A DNA stretch of 64,000 nt from Erwinia sp. (lineage in GTDB: Bacteria; Pseudomonadota; Gammaproteobacteria; Enterobacterales; Enterobacteriaceae), in NCBI GenBank assembly GCA_964016415.1, contig OZ024666.1:3019310-3083309 (forward strand), written 5' to 3'. This document shows, one piece after another, positions 44,143 through 54,893 of the stretch (positions are counted from its first letter, which is position 1; each line of letters opens with the position of its first letter). Both the position numbers and the translations under genes were made by a program. The notes below the pieces were generated by a model. The model did not search any database, was not told the DNA's origin, and worked only from the letters and a program-made list of their open reading frames with translations.

Positions 44143-44529
44143 CAACGCGATTCCAGGGGTAAAAACTACCGAAACACACAATAACCTCGGCCAACAGTCT
44201 GTGCAGCTGATCTGTTGGCCGGAAATTATTACTCAGGACTGACAAGAATGCCAGAGCGCAAGGAGAAACAGAACAGCCGTTGTTAAGAAGGGTATCGCCA
44301 TCAGTTGCAGAGTAGCTCAACCCTCTGCCGATAACATCGAACAGCCAGGTTTCTTTTTATCCGGATTATCCGGAAGGGAAGCTATAACCCTTCACACCAG
44401 TAAAATAGCACCTGATTTTATCCACGCGGTGACATAAATTCCACCAGAGAAAATACCACCTTCCCGTCAGTTATGACGTGAATATCTATTACGCAGTTTA
44501 GTATTTTCTGTTAATAACAAAATAATCGC
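44143..44529. other. Intergenic region upstream of the sigma factor gene
   Basis: About 387 bp with no gene recognised. A perfect 10-bp inverted repeat, CGGCCAACAG/CTGTTGGCCG, lies at 44188-44221 with a 14-base spacer, 46-79 bp before the fecI-type start; it could be an operator or an RNA structure. The rest holds the promoter and the 3' side of the DUF1471 gene. No clear Fur box. Confidence 0.4.
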
Positions 44530-44781
44530 TTACCGATAGATTTCTTCCACGCCATGCAGTAAATCATTTCCTGTTGTTGACAGAATTTTAAATGAAGTGG
44601 CACCCTGCTCATCGGCTTTGCGTGACAGTTCATTTGATAACTCATCCAGCGTGTAAGCATTATCGGCAGAAACAACCCCCAGTTTATTTTTTCCGTGTGC
44701 TTCATCAACCAGTTGGGCTGCAGATACACTGCTGACTGAAATAAAACTTAATAACAGTGTCGATATAAGTAATAGCTTCAT
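44530..44781 (-). CDS. DUF1471 (YdgH/BhsA/McbA-like) small periplasmic protein
   Basis: An 83-residue secreted protein: signal peptide MKLLLISTLLLSFISVSSVSA, cleaved before AQL, then the DUF1471 fold (LGVVSADNAYTLDELSNELSRKADEQGATSFKI, ending GVEEIYR). Enterobacteria carry several such paralogues, often induced by stress, acid or biofilm growth. AGAGGT precedes the ATG. It has no operon partner; the sequence does not reveal its inducer. Confidence 0.85.
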   Translation of the reverse strand: MKLLLISTLLLSFISVSSVSAAQLVDEAHGKNKLGVVSADNAYTLDELSNELSRKADEQGATSFKILSTTGNDLLHGVEEIYR

Positions 44782-45276
44782 ATTAAATACCTCTTTTAAA
44801 TTAAAATCAGAGTCTATCCCGACAGGCGTGACCAGCTTAAACACGCAAAGCGTGGAGTAACCGACGCATACACAAATTACGTGTAAATTTCGAGCGCAGC
44901 CCTGGTTCAAAATTACAACCAGAGAAGACCTGATGAAATAGACGCTTAATATCAGGGACACTATTTCCCCGCTGTACTCAGTAAATATACTGATTTCAGC
45001 TGTCAGAATACTGACCGCCATATAACAATGTTGTCAGATTGAATAAATTAAGGGTTGTCTTTGAAAGGATAATTTACAGTCTTACAGAGTGCCACGGCAG
45101 GAGTAACCTATTTGAATACAAGAAAAAGCAGATAATCCGCAACGTACACCAAATACGTCAAAACCTCGCACACCGACCTGATTCAAAAAGGCAACTCAAT
45201 AACCTGAGGGGACAGGCTGCCGGAGGTATCGTGATAACAGAGTGACCGGCGATAACAGGGTCCGAATGCCATCACC
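44782..45276. other. Non-coding gap between DUF1471 gene and histidine kinase gene
   Basis: About 495 bp, with no credible coding frame. It carries the promoter of the DUF1471 gene and the 3' end flank of the kinase gene. Short plus-strand frames (for example around 45040-45245) have no family resemblance and no RBS. Confidence 0.4.
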
Positions 45277-46734
45277 TCACTCTGCCACACGCCTGATATC
45301 CGGTTCAGAAAAGTGAATTGTCGTTTCTGTCGCCGGATTAGCCGTAACTAATGGTGGATCCGCCTGCATAGCCAGGGTAAGACCAAAGGTATTTATGCCA
45401 TTTTCACTCCGGGCAAACACCTCACCCCGGTGCATAATCGCCACCGCTCGCACTATCGATAAACCCAGCCCATGGCGATTTTGGCTCCCTTCTCTGGCAC
45501 TATCAACACGATAAAAACGCTCAAAAAGCCGGTGTAAATGTTCCGGTGCAATAGCATCACCTGCATTCGACACTTCAATACAGGCTTGCTTATCTTTTTC
45601 ATACAAGCGCACAGTCACACAGCTGGCAGAGGGGGAATGGCGTGCACTATTTTCGAGTAAATTAGCCAGTGAACGGTGAAACAGTCGCCGGTCGATATGC
45701 GCGGTAACATCACCCTCCACTTTCAGCACCAGCTGTTTTTCAGCAAACGAAGGCTCAACATATTCAGCCGTTTTGAACGTTTCCTGACGCAGGGATGTTT
45801 GCGTCAGCTGAGAGGCATGCTCACCGGCATGCGCATGAGAAAGAAAAAGCATATCATTGACTATCGACGTCATACGCTCAAGCTCCTCCAGATTAGACGC
45901 CAATAGCTCTTCCAGTTCATCGGACGAACGCCGGCGTGATAGTCCCAGCTGAGTTTGCCCAATCAGGTTGGTCAGAGGAGTACGAAGTTCGTGAGCGACA
46001 TCAGCATTGAAACTATCAAGTTGTCGACAGGCGATTTCCTGGCGCTCCAGCACACCGTTAAATGATAAAGCGAGTTGTTGTAACTCTTCGGGTAATGCGG
46101 CGGTATTAAGCCGTTGTCGATGATCGCCAGGCGCCAGTTTTTGCGCTTGTAGACTCAGCGTTCTCAGCGGACGCAGGCCAATCCTTGCCACCACATAGCC
46201 CAACAGCGCGACCATAAAGACACCCAGTGCGGTAATAACCAGCAACGTGCGTGCGAACGCATTGAGCGTGCCCATATAGGGTGTTGAATCAATGGCAACC
46301 ACATAGCGTACTGCCGGCCTTTCCCCATTGGCCGGAACAGTTTTCACTAACAAAAAAAGAGAACATGCCTGCGCTGCCGCCCCTGGTACTTTATTAAATC
46401 CTTCCTGCAACGCGCTCCAGTGAATACCGACTGGCGCAGCGCCACCCATATTAAAATGAGGATTATCACTCACAATCCAGTAATGAACCCGCTCACCCTC
46501 AGAATTGGTTAGTGAGGTGAATTTATTCGCCAGTGTTGACCAACCGTCGATGGAGGTGCGTGCTGTGATCCACGGATTCATCAATGACGCCCGAAATTGC
46601 AGTTCGTTATGCATCTGTTTTTGCAGTGAATCATGAAGCGAGCTTCTCAGCAGGACGCCTGTCACTGTTACAATCAGCAGCGCGGATAATGCAAACATCA
46701 GTGCCAGATGAAGTGAGATAGCGCGTTTAAACAT
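45277..46734 (-). CDS. Heavy-metal/oxidant-type sensor histidine kinase (CusS/HprS family)
   Basis: A 485-residue membrane kinase: two transmembrane helices (about 10-30 and 165-188) flank a periplasmic sensor domain, followed by a HAMP linker (GLRPLRTLSLQAQKLAPGDHRQRL), an H-box (FNADVAHELRTPLTN, His248), and N, G1/F and G2 boxes (LLENSARHS, RHGLGLSIVRAVAIMHRG). It pairs with the regulator 2 bp upstream. The domain layout fits the heavy-metal sensor family (CusS, CopS, HprS/YedV). I cannot tell the stimulus; the aldo-keto reductase remnant next door might have been a target. Confidence 0.88.
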   Translation of the reverse strand: MFKRAISLHLALMFALSALLIVTVTGVLLRSSLHDSLQKQMHNELQFRASLMNPWITARTSIDGWSTLANKFTSLTNSEGERVHYWIVSDNPHFNMGGAAPVGIHWSALQEGFNKVPGAAAQACSLFLLVKTVPANGERPAVRYVVAIDSTPYMGTLNAFARTLLVITALGVFMVALLGYVVARIGLRPLRTLSLQAQKLAPGDHRQRLNTAALPEELQQLALSFNGVLERQEIACRQLDSFNADVAHELRTPLTNLIGQTQLGLSRRRSSDELEELLASNLEELERMTSIVNDMLFLSHAHAGEHASQLTQTSLRQETFKTAEYVEPSFAEKQLVLKVEGDVTAHIDRRLFHRSLANLLENSARHSPSASCVTVRLYEKDKQACIEVSNAGDAIAPEHLHRLFERFYRVDSAREGSQNRHGLGLSIVRAVAIMHRGEVFARSENGINTFGLTLAMQADPPLVTANPATETTIHFSEPDIRRVAE

Positions 46735-46736
46735 GC

Positions 46737-47432
46737 TTATATCCCCTTTTCTGATTCATTGCGAAGTTCGAGAACATACCCCATACCGCGCACGGTATGC
46801 AGCAACTTTACCTCAAACGGTGCATCAACTTTGGCACGTAAACGCTTAATGGCCACTTCAACCACATTCGCATCGCTGTCAAAATTCATATCCCAGACTT
46901 GCTCGGCAATCATCATTTTTGACATGATCTCGCCCTGATGCCGCGCAAGCAGACTCAGCAAGGAGAACTCTTTGGCGGTCAAATCCAGCCGTACCCCATC
47001 ACGGAAGACCCGGCGAGCCAGTAGATCGAGATGCAGATCATGAAGTTGCAATTGAGTAATGTCTGCACCATCGGCAGATCGTCGCCTTACCAGTGCCTGA
47101 ATACGAGCCACCAGCTCAATCAGCGAAAAAGGCTTGGGAAGGTAATCATCTGCACCAAGGCGCAGCCCTTTAACACGCTCATCCACCGAACCGCGGGCAG
47201 ATAACATCAAAACCGGGGTTTGTTTAGTTGCGCGCACACCTTCGAGTACCTGATAACCATCCAGTCCTGGTAACATAACATCAAGAATTATCGCATCGTA
47301 AGCAAACTCAAGCGCGTAATGAAGACCTTCTGCTCCGTCGGCAGAGACATCGACGGTAAAACCACACTCACTCAATGCACGACTGAGGTAACTTGATGTT
47401 TTTTCTTCATCTTCGACTAATAAAAAACGCAT
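46737..47432 (-). CDS. OmpR-family response regulator (CusR/HprR-like)
   Basis: A 231-residue regulator: receiver domain with acidic pocket (VEDEE), phospho-acceptor Asp51 ([11 protein letters not shown]), T/S and Lys switch residues (LMLSARG, LPKPF), then an OmpR winged-helix DNA-binding domain ([53 protein letters not shown]). AAGGAAG precedes the ATG. It lies upstream of and is cotranscribed with the kinase. Confidence 0.92.
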   Translation of the reverse strand: MRFLLVEDEEKTSSYLSRALSECGFTVDVSADGAEGLHYALEFAYDAIILDVMLPGLDGYQVLEGVRATKQTPVLMLSARGSVDERVKGLRLGADDYLPKPFSLIELVARIQALVRRRSADGADITQLQLHDLHLDLLARRVFRDGVRLDLTAKEFSLLSLLARHQGEIMSKMMIAEQVWDMNFDSDANVVEVAIKRLRAKVDAPFEVKLLHTVRGMGYVLELRNESEKGI

Positions 47433-47446
47433 AACAAAACTTCCTT

Positions 47447-47680
47447 TTAACCTTCTAGTGGTGCTTCAACATCTGAGTAAGCCTGTACGGCATCCGGCAG
47501 TCGTTGTCCACGCAGGGTGATGGCATCAAGCTTACGGGTCAGAGTCACCATTTCTGACGGAGTCAGTATAACCTCTGTAGCAGCAGTATTTTGTAACATA
47601 TGCTCGATGTTTGTCGTGCCGGGGATCGGCACTCTCCAGGGGTTACGTGCCAGCAGCCATGCCCGCCCCGGCTGCCAGTA
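47447..47680 (-). pseudogene. C-terminal remnant of an aldo/keto reductase
   Basis: The minus strand encodes AWLLARNPWRVPIPGTTNIEHMLQNTAA and on to the stop at 47447. This is the C-terminal NADP-binding region (PIPGTT) of an aldo/keto reductase, which would be about 330 residues when complete. Upstream, in another frame, PERRKLLAAGAGMAAGT resembles a Tat leader, so an internal deletion may have joined the two ends, but that reading is uncertain. The remnant directly precedes the response regulator gene. Confidence 0.65.
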
Positions 47681-48225
47681 ATTTACGTCGTTCTGGCATC
47701 AGAAGCTGTTTTTTATTTTCCACTGTCCGCTCCGTGATCAAATAATTGAAGCTACCTCTCATTTAATTGACACTATTCTGCTACCCGATTGCCAACAGAA
47801 AGCTGACAATTACCTGACACCGCTGTCAGAAAGCATTTTCTCTGATCACTTTCTGATGCAAATATTATTTCCTGTTCACCATACTGGCAGCGGTTTATCC
47901 TTAACCTGAGCCTGCATCTTCAATTTTCATGGCCTGTTTCATCAGGCTGATGACAAAAAGAGCCCCCTGTTCCCTGCCTGTAAGTGTAAGAACGCCATCC
48001 ACATCGGCCATTCAAATGCTCTCGCCGAAAGTAATTGGCGAGAGCATTTTAGGCGGACTGAATGGGGAACCTACGAGTGGGAATCATGGGAGGTTTACTC
48101 AGCGCAGACCGCGTGCCCACCGCGCAAGGGATGACGCTGGGCGTCAGGCCCAATACCGTCAGCTTTGAGCCTTTCCACGATCAAACTTCATCAACCTCCC
48201 GGTCTCTGAGAGTCTGCGCTCCCAT
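47681..48225. other. Non-coding gap with a hairpin, between AKR remnant and dcm
   Basis: About 545 bp. A perfect 13-bp inverted repeat (AAATGCTCTCGCC / GGCGAGAGCATTT) at 48014-48049 is a probable terminator for dcm-side transcription. A 36-codon minus-strand frame (47901-48011) starting just beyond it has a plausible start but no recognisable family; I do not call it a gene. No vsr-like sequence is present where it is found beside dcm in E. coli. Confidence 0.45.
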
Positions 48226-49659
48226 TCATTGTTTATTGGCCTTATCCGTATTTGTAGAAACCGCTTTCCGTATATAAGGTTCAAGTAGCCTGGCGACAGC
48301 TGCAAACACCGGAACCACGACAGAATTGCCAAACTGACGATATGACTGGGTGTCAGAAACAGGAATACGGAAGGGTTTACCCTCAGGCTTTTCAAAGCCC
48401 ATAAGACGCGCACACTCCCGTGGGGTCAGTCGGCGTGGGCGACGAGCCTGATTTTCCTCTTCCATGAAGTTCACTTCACCCTTAATCTGATCCCAGCCTC
48501 GGTTGATAAGAATTTCAGATCCATCTTTATGATAGCGGGCAGAAAGTGTGCGGGTTATGCTTGCTTTATTTTCAGGGTCAATCAGACCATAACCAAATCC
48601 ATTGCCTTTCGCTGCGTGCTTTTTGGCGTAATTATAGAGATATTGCCACAATTTTGGCGTCAGAATATATTTGCTATTAACATCAGGTTCCAGCAGTTCG
48701 CCAAACTCTGCACGTTGTTCCGGATAAAACTGGCTAATATCACGTAATGTGAAACCTTGGTGGATATTAAGGTCGCGACGAAAACCGACCAACACAATAC
48801 GTTCACGATGTTGTGGCAGGAAATGTTTCCCATTGATCACCTTAGGATCATCTTTCCCTATTTCAACGGCGTCTGCGACTTCATAACCCAGCTCGCCCAG
48901 GGTTTCCATAATCACTTTAAAGGTTTTACCCTTATCATGACTTTTCAAATTTTTAACGTTTTCCAGCACAAAAATGGCGGGTTGTTTGGCCCGAATGATG
49001 CGAGCTACATCAAAAAAGAGCGTTCCCTGAGCCTCACATTCAAAACCGTGCGCGCGGCCTAACGCGTTTTTTTTGCTTACCCCTGCAAGACTGAAAGGCT
49101 GGCAGGGAAACCCCGCCAGCAGAACATCATGGTCGGGTACCTGATGATCAATATAAGCATAAGCATCACGCTCCGGGACTTCCGGTTTGTTACTGAGCGT
49201 GACCTCCCTGATATCAGAATTAAACCTGTGCGCCTGTTCATCATTAAACCAGTTAGCTTTATAGGTACGTACGGCCTGTTTATTCCACTCACTGGTAAAG
49301 ACACACTGACCACCAATAGCTTCAAAGCCCCTGCGAATACCCCCTATCCCCGCAAAGAGGTCAATGAATCGGAATGCGTAATCGGGGTGATGCGCAGGCG
49401 GTGTCGGCAGCATTTTCCTCAGGAGCGCCTCTTCAGCTGCCGTCAACAATTTAGGAGAGCACTTGCCATTTACCCACCGATTGAGTGTTTCCCGGCTCCA
49501 CTCATTGTTACCTATTGTTCTGAGCAGCTCAGCAACGTATTTTTGGTCGTAGATTTCCAGCACTCGTTCAACCAGTTTTTTGTCATTTTCCTGACGCTGC
49601 TTTTCTTCACTCTGTGTTTTTTTGAGCAAATCCTGCGCCAGTAATTCAAATTCAGACAT
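48226..49659 (-). CDS. dcm: DNA cytosine methyltransferase, Dcm-like
   Basis: A 477-residue 5-methylcytosine methyltransferase. Motif I ([18 protein letters not shown]), motif IV with catalytic Cys ([14 protein letters not shown]), motif VI ([12 protein letters not shown]), motif VIII ([15 protein letters not shown]) and motifs IX-X ([34 protein letters not shown]) are complete. The sequence follows E. coli Dcm closely, so the target is probably CCWGG. GGAGGGG precedes the ATG at 49659; a longer in-frame start lacks this. The short patch repair gene vsr, which overlaps dcm in E. coli, is missing. Confidence 0.93.
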   Translation of the reverse strand: MSEFELLAQDLLKKTQSEEKQRQENDKKLVERVLEIYDQKYVAELLRTIGNNEWSRETLNRWVNGKCSPKLLTAAEEALLRKMLPTPPAHHPDYAFRFIDLFAGIGGIRRGFEAIGGQCVFTSEWNKQAVRTYKANWFNDEQAHRFNSDIREVTLSNKPEVPERDAYAYIDHQVPDHDVLLAGFPCQPFSLAGVSKKNALGRAHGFECEAQGTLFFDVARIIRAKQPAIFVLENVKNLKSHDKGKTFKVIMETLGELGYEVADAVEIGKDDPKVINGKHFLPQHRERIVLVGFRRDLNIHQGFTLRDISQFYPEQRAEFGELLEPDVNSKYILTPKLWQYLYNYAKKHAAKGNGFGYGLIDPENKASITRTLSARYHKDGSEILINRGWDQIKGEVNFMEEENQARRPRRLTPRECARLMGFEKPEGKPFRIPVSDTQSYRQFGNSVVVPVFAAVARLLEPYIRKAVSTNTDKANKQ

Positions 49660-50045
49660 GACCCCTCCAGTGTGTCTTATGCGTGAAATTTTATCACTCA
49701 CTTGACCCGGAAAGAAACCTGTTATCTGAATGTCGAAACAGTCGCAGTGGTTGAGAATGCTGAGTTGAACGGTGAGACAACGATAAAGAGAATGCTACGC
49801 CGTGAAAATAAAACATAATCGCGGGAAGATTACAGAAAAAGTGGCGGAAGACCATATGAGCCCGGAGTGATAATTAGCTTGTTGATTTAAAACTTTTTAT
49901 CAATGAGTTATCCTTAAATATATTACCCGACCTGCGCAAAGTACATACCGAATCATTTTACTTCGACCATCGCCAGGGTCAGATACAGCTGGTGCGCAGA
50001 ATTTTTGTAACTCAACATCTTTCAATGACACCAAAATCTTTAGCG
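49660..50045. other. Gap upstream of dcm, with an att-like match to selC
   Basis: About 386 bp, no convincing gene. GGAAGATTACAG (49824-49835) matches the selC 3' end GGAAGATCACAG (54610-54621) at 11 of 12 bases in the same orientation; TGGCGGAAGA just after it, at 49842-49851, matches exactly 10 bases of the selC end. These may be remains of the left end of an island inserted at selC. Chance cannot be excluded. Confidence 0.3.
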
Positions 50046-50780
50046 TCACGGCCGGGAGGAGTTTTGTTTCAGTGGAAAATAACGAGTATTAATGACGGCG
50101 ATGTTAACTTCACATGGTGTACCATCATCGAGGTAAACTGTTTCATATATTTCCATGACGGCATCATTATTATTTAAACGCAGGCAGTTGATGACATACT
50201 CATCCAGGACATTAATTGCAGTTAAACTTTGCTCGCGGCGTTGTACTTTTTTCCCGGTGATACTCTCAATATATGAGTACTTTGAATACTCAAGTTCGCT
50301 GACTTCCATATTTTCAAACATATTAACCGGAAGATGCACGTGTTCAAGCGCAACAGGGATATCATCAAAACACATCAGGCGTAAGATCTTATAGACCTTA
50401 TCACTATTTTTAATACGCAGTAACTGTGCCATTTCCTGAGTCGGCACTTTTATTATACCGAATTTAATTATCCGCCTGATGCTCTTATGTCCATTTTTTT
50501 GCGCTTGAAAATCAAATGGCGAGAGCACGTGAAACTTTCCGGAATGGTTGCTTTTCCCGGTAGAGCCGACAAACAGCCCCGAGCCCTTTACGCGGTAAAT
50601 ACGTTGTTGCTCGATTAAAAGACGGGTCGCCTCCCGAACGGTAGCCCGTGTGATGCCAAGATTTCTCGCTATGGCGATCTCTGTATCGAGTTTATCTCCC
50701 GGTAAAAGATCATCCTGTTTAATTTTAAGCAGGATATAATCAACCACCTCTTTTTGCTTCTCTGTAATGCCATCAACCAT
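50046..50780 (-). CDS. GntR/HutC-family regulator (UTRA domain), orphan
   Basis: A 244-residue regulator: GntR winged helix (LLPGDKLDTEIAIARNLGITRATVREATRLLI, KGSGLFVGS wing) and UTRA effector domain (about 80-235; KVYKILRLMCFDDIPVALEHVHLP, YIESITGKKV, YETVYLDDGTPCEVNIAVI). The base composition looks more AT-rich than its neighbours, suggesting acquired DNA. There is no target operon beside it; the next element upstream is an IS. A 14-bp perfect palindrome at 50944-50957 lies about 165 bp before the start and may be its operator. Confidence 0.82.
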   Translation of the reverse strand: MVDGITEKQKEVVDYILLKIKQDDLLPGDKLDTEIAIARNLGITRATVREATRLLIEQQRIYRVKGSGLFVGSTGKSNHSGKFHVLSPFDFQAQKNGHKSIRRIIKFGIIKVPTQEMAQLLRIKNSDKVYKILRLMCFDDIPVALEHVHLPVNMFENMEVSELEYSKYSYIESITGKKVQRREQSLTAINVLDEYVINCLRLNNNDAVMEIYETVYLDDGTPCEVNIAVINTRYFPLKQNSSRP

Positions 50781-51143
50781 CTATTTTTTCCTAACCCGTT
50801 GAGCCGTCGTTTTTGTATTGCCAGCCTGGCATCTATGCCTGAGCAGGTTTCACCAAAACCAGCCAGCTCTTACCATATTGTGATGAAGTTAACGAATCTG
50901 AACTAAAAAACCCACCAGTCAATTAAATTTTTACATGAAATATTGTGTCCGGACACATCTGTGTGCATCATCAAGATGACTATACAGATTTTACGTGTAC
51001 AGACTACCTGTCCGAATAAATAAACACAATGTGGTTCTTAACCAGAGAGAATAAAAGTAGCTATTTATCAGAAGGAAAGACAGAAAAAGACCTCAGATTG
51101 TGATGCCGTAGTAAAAGATGTTCTTGAGTATGGTTGTCCGTAA
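50781..51143. promoter_or_regulatory. Region upstream of orphan gntR with a perfect palindrome
   Basis: About 363 bp. TGTGTCCGGACACA at 50944-50957 is a perfect 14-bp palindrome, and CTGTCCGAA recurs about 65 bp further. A divergent plus-strand transcript would run into the IS at 51144, so the former target gene was probably lost when the IS arrived or recombined. No gene is seen here. Confidence 0.45.
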
Positions 51144-51215
51144 TGTAGTGGCACACTGAATTTGGCCACCTGAGCAGAGGTGATATGCTCACCTCAACAT
51201 CTTATAGGTGAACCA

Positions 51216-52803
<1,588 letters not shown>

Positions 52804-52967
52804 TTCTCTATTCCCTGAAAAGTTCTGGAAGGTGTTGCTGAAGCATAGGCGCGGTGAACATCTTTGACCTGCTCCCAGCAAACTAACATAGCATGATGTA
52901 AGCAAGTTCCGCTCCTGGCACAAAACTGACTTTAACAATTTAGCTAATATAAAAAATAGTAGAGTTA

Positions 52968-53999
52968 CTATTTTTTACTTCCTTTTTGCAGCAAACCTTT
53001 CAGCACCGCAATATTCACTCTCGCCCCTTCAGCTTCTTTTAATTGGCGACGTTTTTGAGTAAAAATATCAAATACTTCTTTAGCTTTCTCATCAGCCGCT
53101 TTTTTGCTGATCCCACCAGCGTCTTGAAATACGTCACGATCGTTGAAACTTAAAAACTGATCCAGCTTTATATCCCAATCCTGTAAAAAAACCTGCTTAC
53201 GACGCAGTGCTCGGTCTTCGGCAAAGTCGAGCCACATATTGACGATACGATTTAATTCTTTCAGCTCATTTTCGCGTAGATAATTCTTCGCAGTCGTTAC
53301 ATCCGTTTTACGGACTTCGTCCGACTTATAGCTGGTCAAGCCCATATTCGGCTGACTGGCATCTGCACGACTGTTAATTAATTCAGCTGCGGTCATACCC
53401 GTGCAAGCAAAATGCAGTTTGTTTTGGATGGTTTGAAAAAAACGAGTGGTTTCTTTATTCGAGGGTTCATAATCCGCTGCCATAGTGAAAATCTCTTTCA
53501 CCCGTAAATACACCCGTCGCTCACTGGCGCGAATATCACGGATACGTTCGAGCATTTCATCAAAGTAATCAGGCACGACTGACTGACCGACAGGCGGGTT
53601 CTTCAACCGCTCATCATCCATGACAAACCCTTTGATCAGATACTGTTCCAGCGTTTGCGTTGCCCACTGACGAAACTGTGTACCGCGAACCGAACGGACG
53701 CGATAACCGACAGCGAGAACCATAGAAAGATTGAAGTATTTTACATTGTACTGTTTACCATCATCCGCAGTTGTTCGGTAAAACCGAACAACTGAATCTT
53801 CGACTAACTCGCCTTCAGTAAAAATATTGCTGATATGCTCACTAATCGTGGCTTTAGCTTTACCGTAAAGCTCACAAATCGAGGATTGAGATAACCACAA
53901 CGTATCGGATTCAAAGCGGCATTCGACGCGAGTTTGACCATCTTCACTGCGGAACAAAACAAACTCACCCTGTGGGGCTTCAGGAAGATTATCACTCAT
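52968..53999 (-). CDS. rhuM: RhuM-family virulence-associated protein
   Basis: A 343-residue protein of the RhuM family, first named for a gene in Salmonella SPI-3. It has an N-terminal winged-helix-like region (ESDTLWLSQSSICELYGKAKATISEHISNIFTEGEL), the family motif KYFNLSMVLAVGYRVRSVRGTQFRQWATQTL, and a helical C-terminal part. Its biochemical role is unknown; relatives occur in genomic islands and beside restriction systems. Here it lies about 600 bp from the 3' end of selC, the same tRNA gene at which SPI-3 is inserted. Confidence 0.88.
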   Translation of the reverse strand: MSDNLPEAPQGEFVLFRSEDGQTRVECRFESDTLWLSQSSICELYGKAKATISEHISNIFTEGELVEDSVVRFYRTTADDGKQYNVKYFNLSMVLAVGYRVRSVRGTQFRQWATQTLEQYLIKGFVMDDERLKNPPVGQSVVPDYFDEMLERIRDIRASERRVYLRVKEIFTMAADYEPSNKETTRFFQTIQNKLHFACTGMTAAELINSRADASQPNMGLTSYKSDEVRKTDVTTAKNYLRENELKELNRIVNMWLDFAEDRALRRKQVFLQDWDIKLDQFLSFNDRDVFQDAGGISKKAADEKAKEVFDIFTQKRRQLKEAEGARVNIAVLKGLLQKGSKK

Positions 54000-54282
54000 T
54001 ACATTGCTTCCGCTCTATACGCTATAAATAAACTGTGAACAACAATATACCATGTTTAACAAAAAAATAAGGCCACCAATAAATAGATAGTAAGCACATC
54101 ATTTTATGAAAAAACAATGTGCTACTATTTGCTCTCTGCCAGAATAATGTTCGTGCATTTTTTCTGTCATCACCCACAACGCCTTATTCAATTTAATATC
54201 TCTGTAATTATCCCTGAAAAAAGAACCATTCACTTTTAGATGTCTTCCGACATACTGAATATGTCCCCAGCAGGCGCTCAAC
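54000..54282. other. Gap between rhuM and IS remnant
   Basis: About 280 bp, AT-rich. It holds the rhuM promoter side. No gene recognised. Confidence 0.35.
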
Positions 54283-54444
54283 ATGCGTAAAGTACGATTC
54301 ACCGGACACCACCAGATTATCGCCGTTTTGAAGTCCGTTGAAGCCGGACGTACGGTGAAAGACGTATGTCGTGAGGCGGCTATTTCACAGAAGCCAGCCA
54401 TTACCACTGGAAAGCCAGATATGGCGGGATGGAAGCGGCTGTAG
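54283..54444 (+). pseudogene. IS3-family (IS407-like) OrfA remnant
   Basis: RKVRFTGHHQIIAVLKSVEAGRTVKDVCREAAIS is the N-terminal helix-turn-helix of an IS3-family OrfA. The following bases, read in another frame, encode the family's YHWKARYGGMEAA, so the fragment is frameshifted, and no OrfB follows. It is a relic only, lying about 160 bp from the 3' end of selC. Confidence 0.7.
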
Positions 54445-54605
54445 TGGATTCTGTGTATAAAAATATTATACGCGCCATTATACACATTTGTCGCGGATTC
54501 AATCGGTTACACACGGACATGAGCGGACAACGAAACCATACAATCAATTGATTGATTGATCGTATGCATTTGAGTGGACTTTGCAGGAACTACCCGGACA
54601 AGCTT

Positions 54606-54700
54606 TGGCGGAAGATCACAGGAGTCGAACCTGCCCGGGACCGCTGGCGGCCCCAACTGGATTTGAAGTCCAGCCGCCTCACCGGAGACGACGATCTTCC
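54606..54700 (-). tRNA. selC: tRNA-Sec (UCA anticodon)
   Basis: On the minus strand the 95-base sequence GGAAGATCGTCGTCTCCGGT... to the encoded CCA end is the selenocysteine tRNA. It has the long acceptor arm, the TTCAAA anticodon loop with TCA, a long variable arm and the TTCGA T-loop. It corresponds base for base to the E. coli gene as I remember it. Its 3' end points to lower coordinates, toward the rhuM/IS region, as expected for an island integrated at this gene. The organism must also use selenocysteine (probably formate dehydrogenases). Confidence 0.97.
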
Positions 54701-54893
54701 TCTGTCAGAGCTTCGCAGTATACCACCAGCAGGAAAATAACATCACGTTGTTTTAACACCTGTTTATTACGCTTTTTCCGTTATTGATAACTTTTCTTTT
54801 TGCTTTTGTTATTGCTGCGATTCGGTTTTGTTGCAAATTTATGCTACTGTTACTGTAACATTTTTACTGTCTGTCACAGATTAAGGGGTAAAT

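Noticed and set aside
47901-48011. A 36-codon minus-strand small gene after the 48014-48049 hairpin
   Set aside because: Start and length are possible, but there is no RBS or recognisable family, so it is mentioned only in the gap entry.
47681-48225. A vsr gene beside dcm
   Set aside because: I read the minus strand in the region and saw no Vsr motif.
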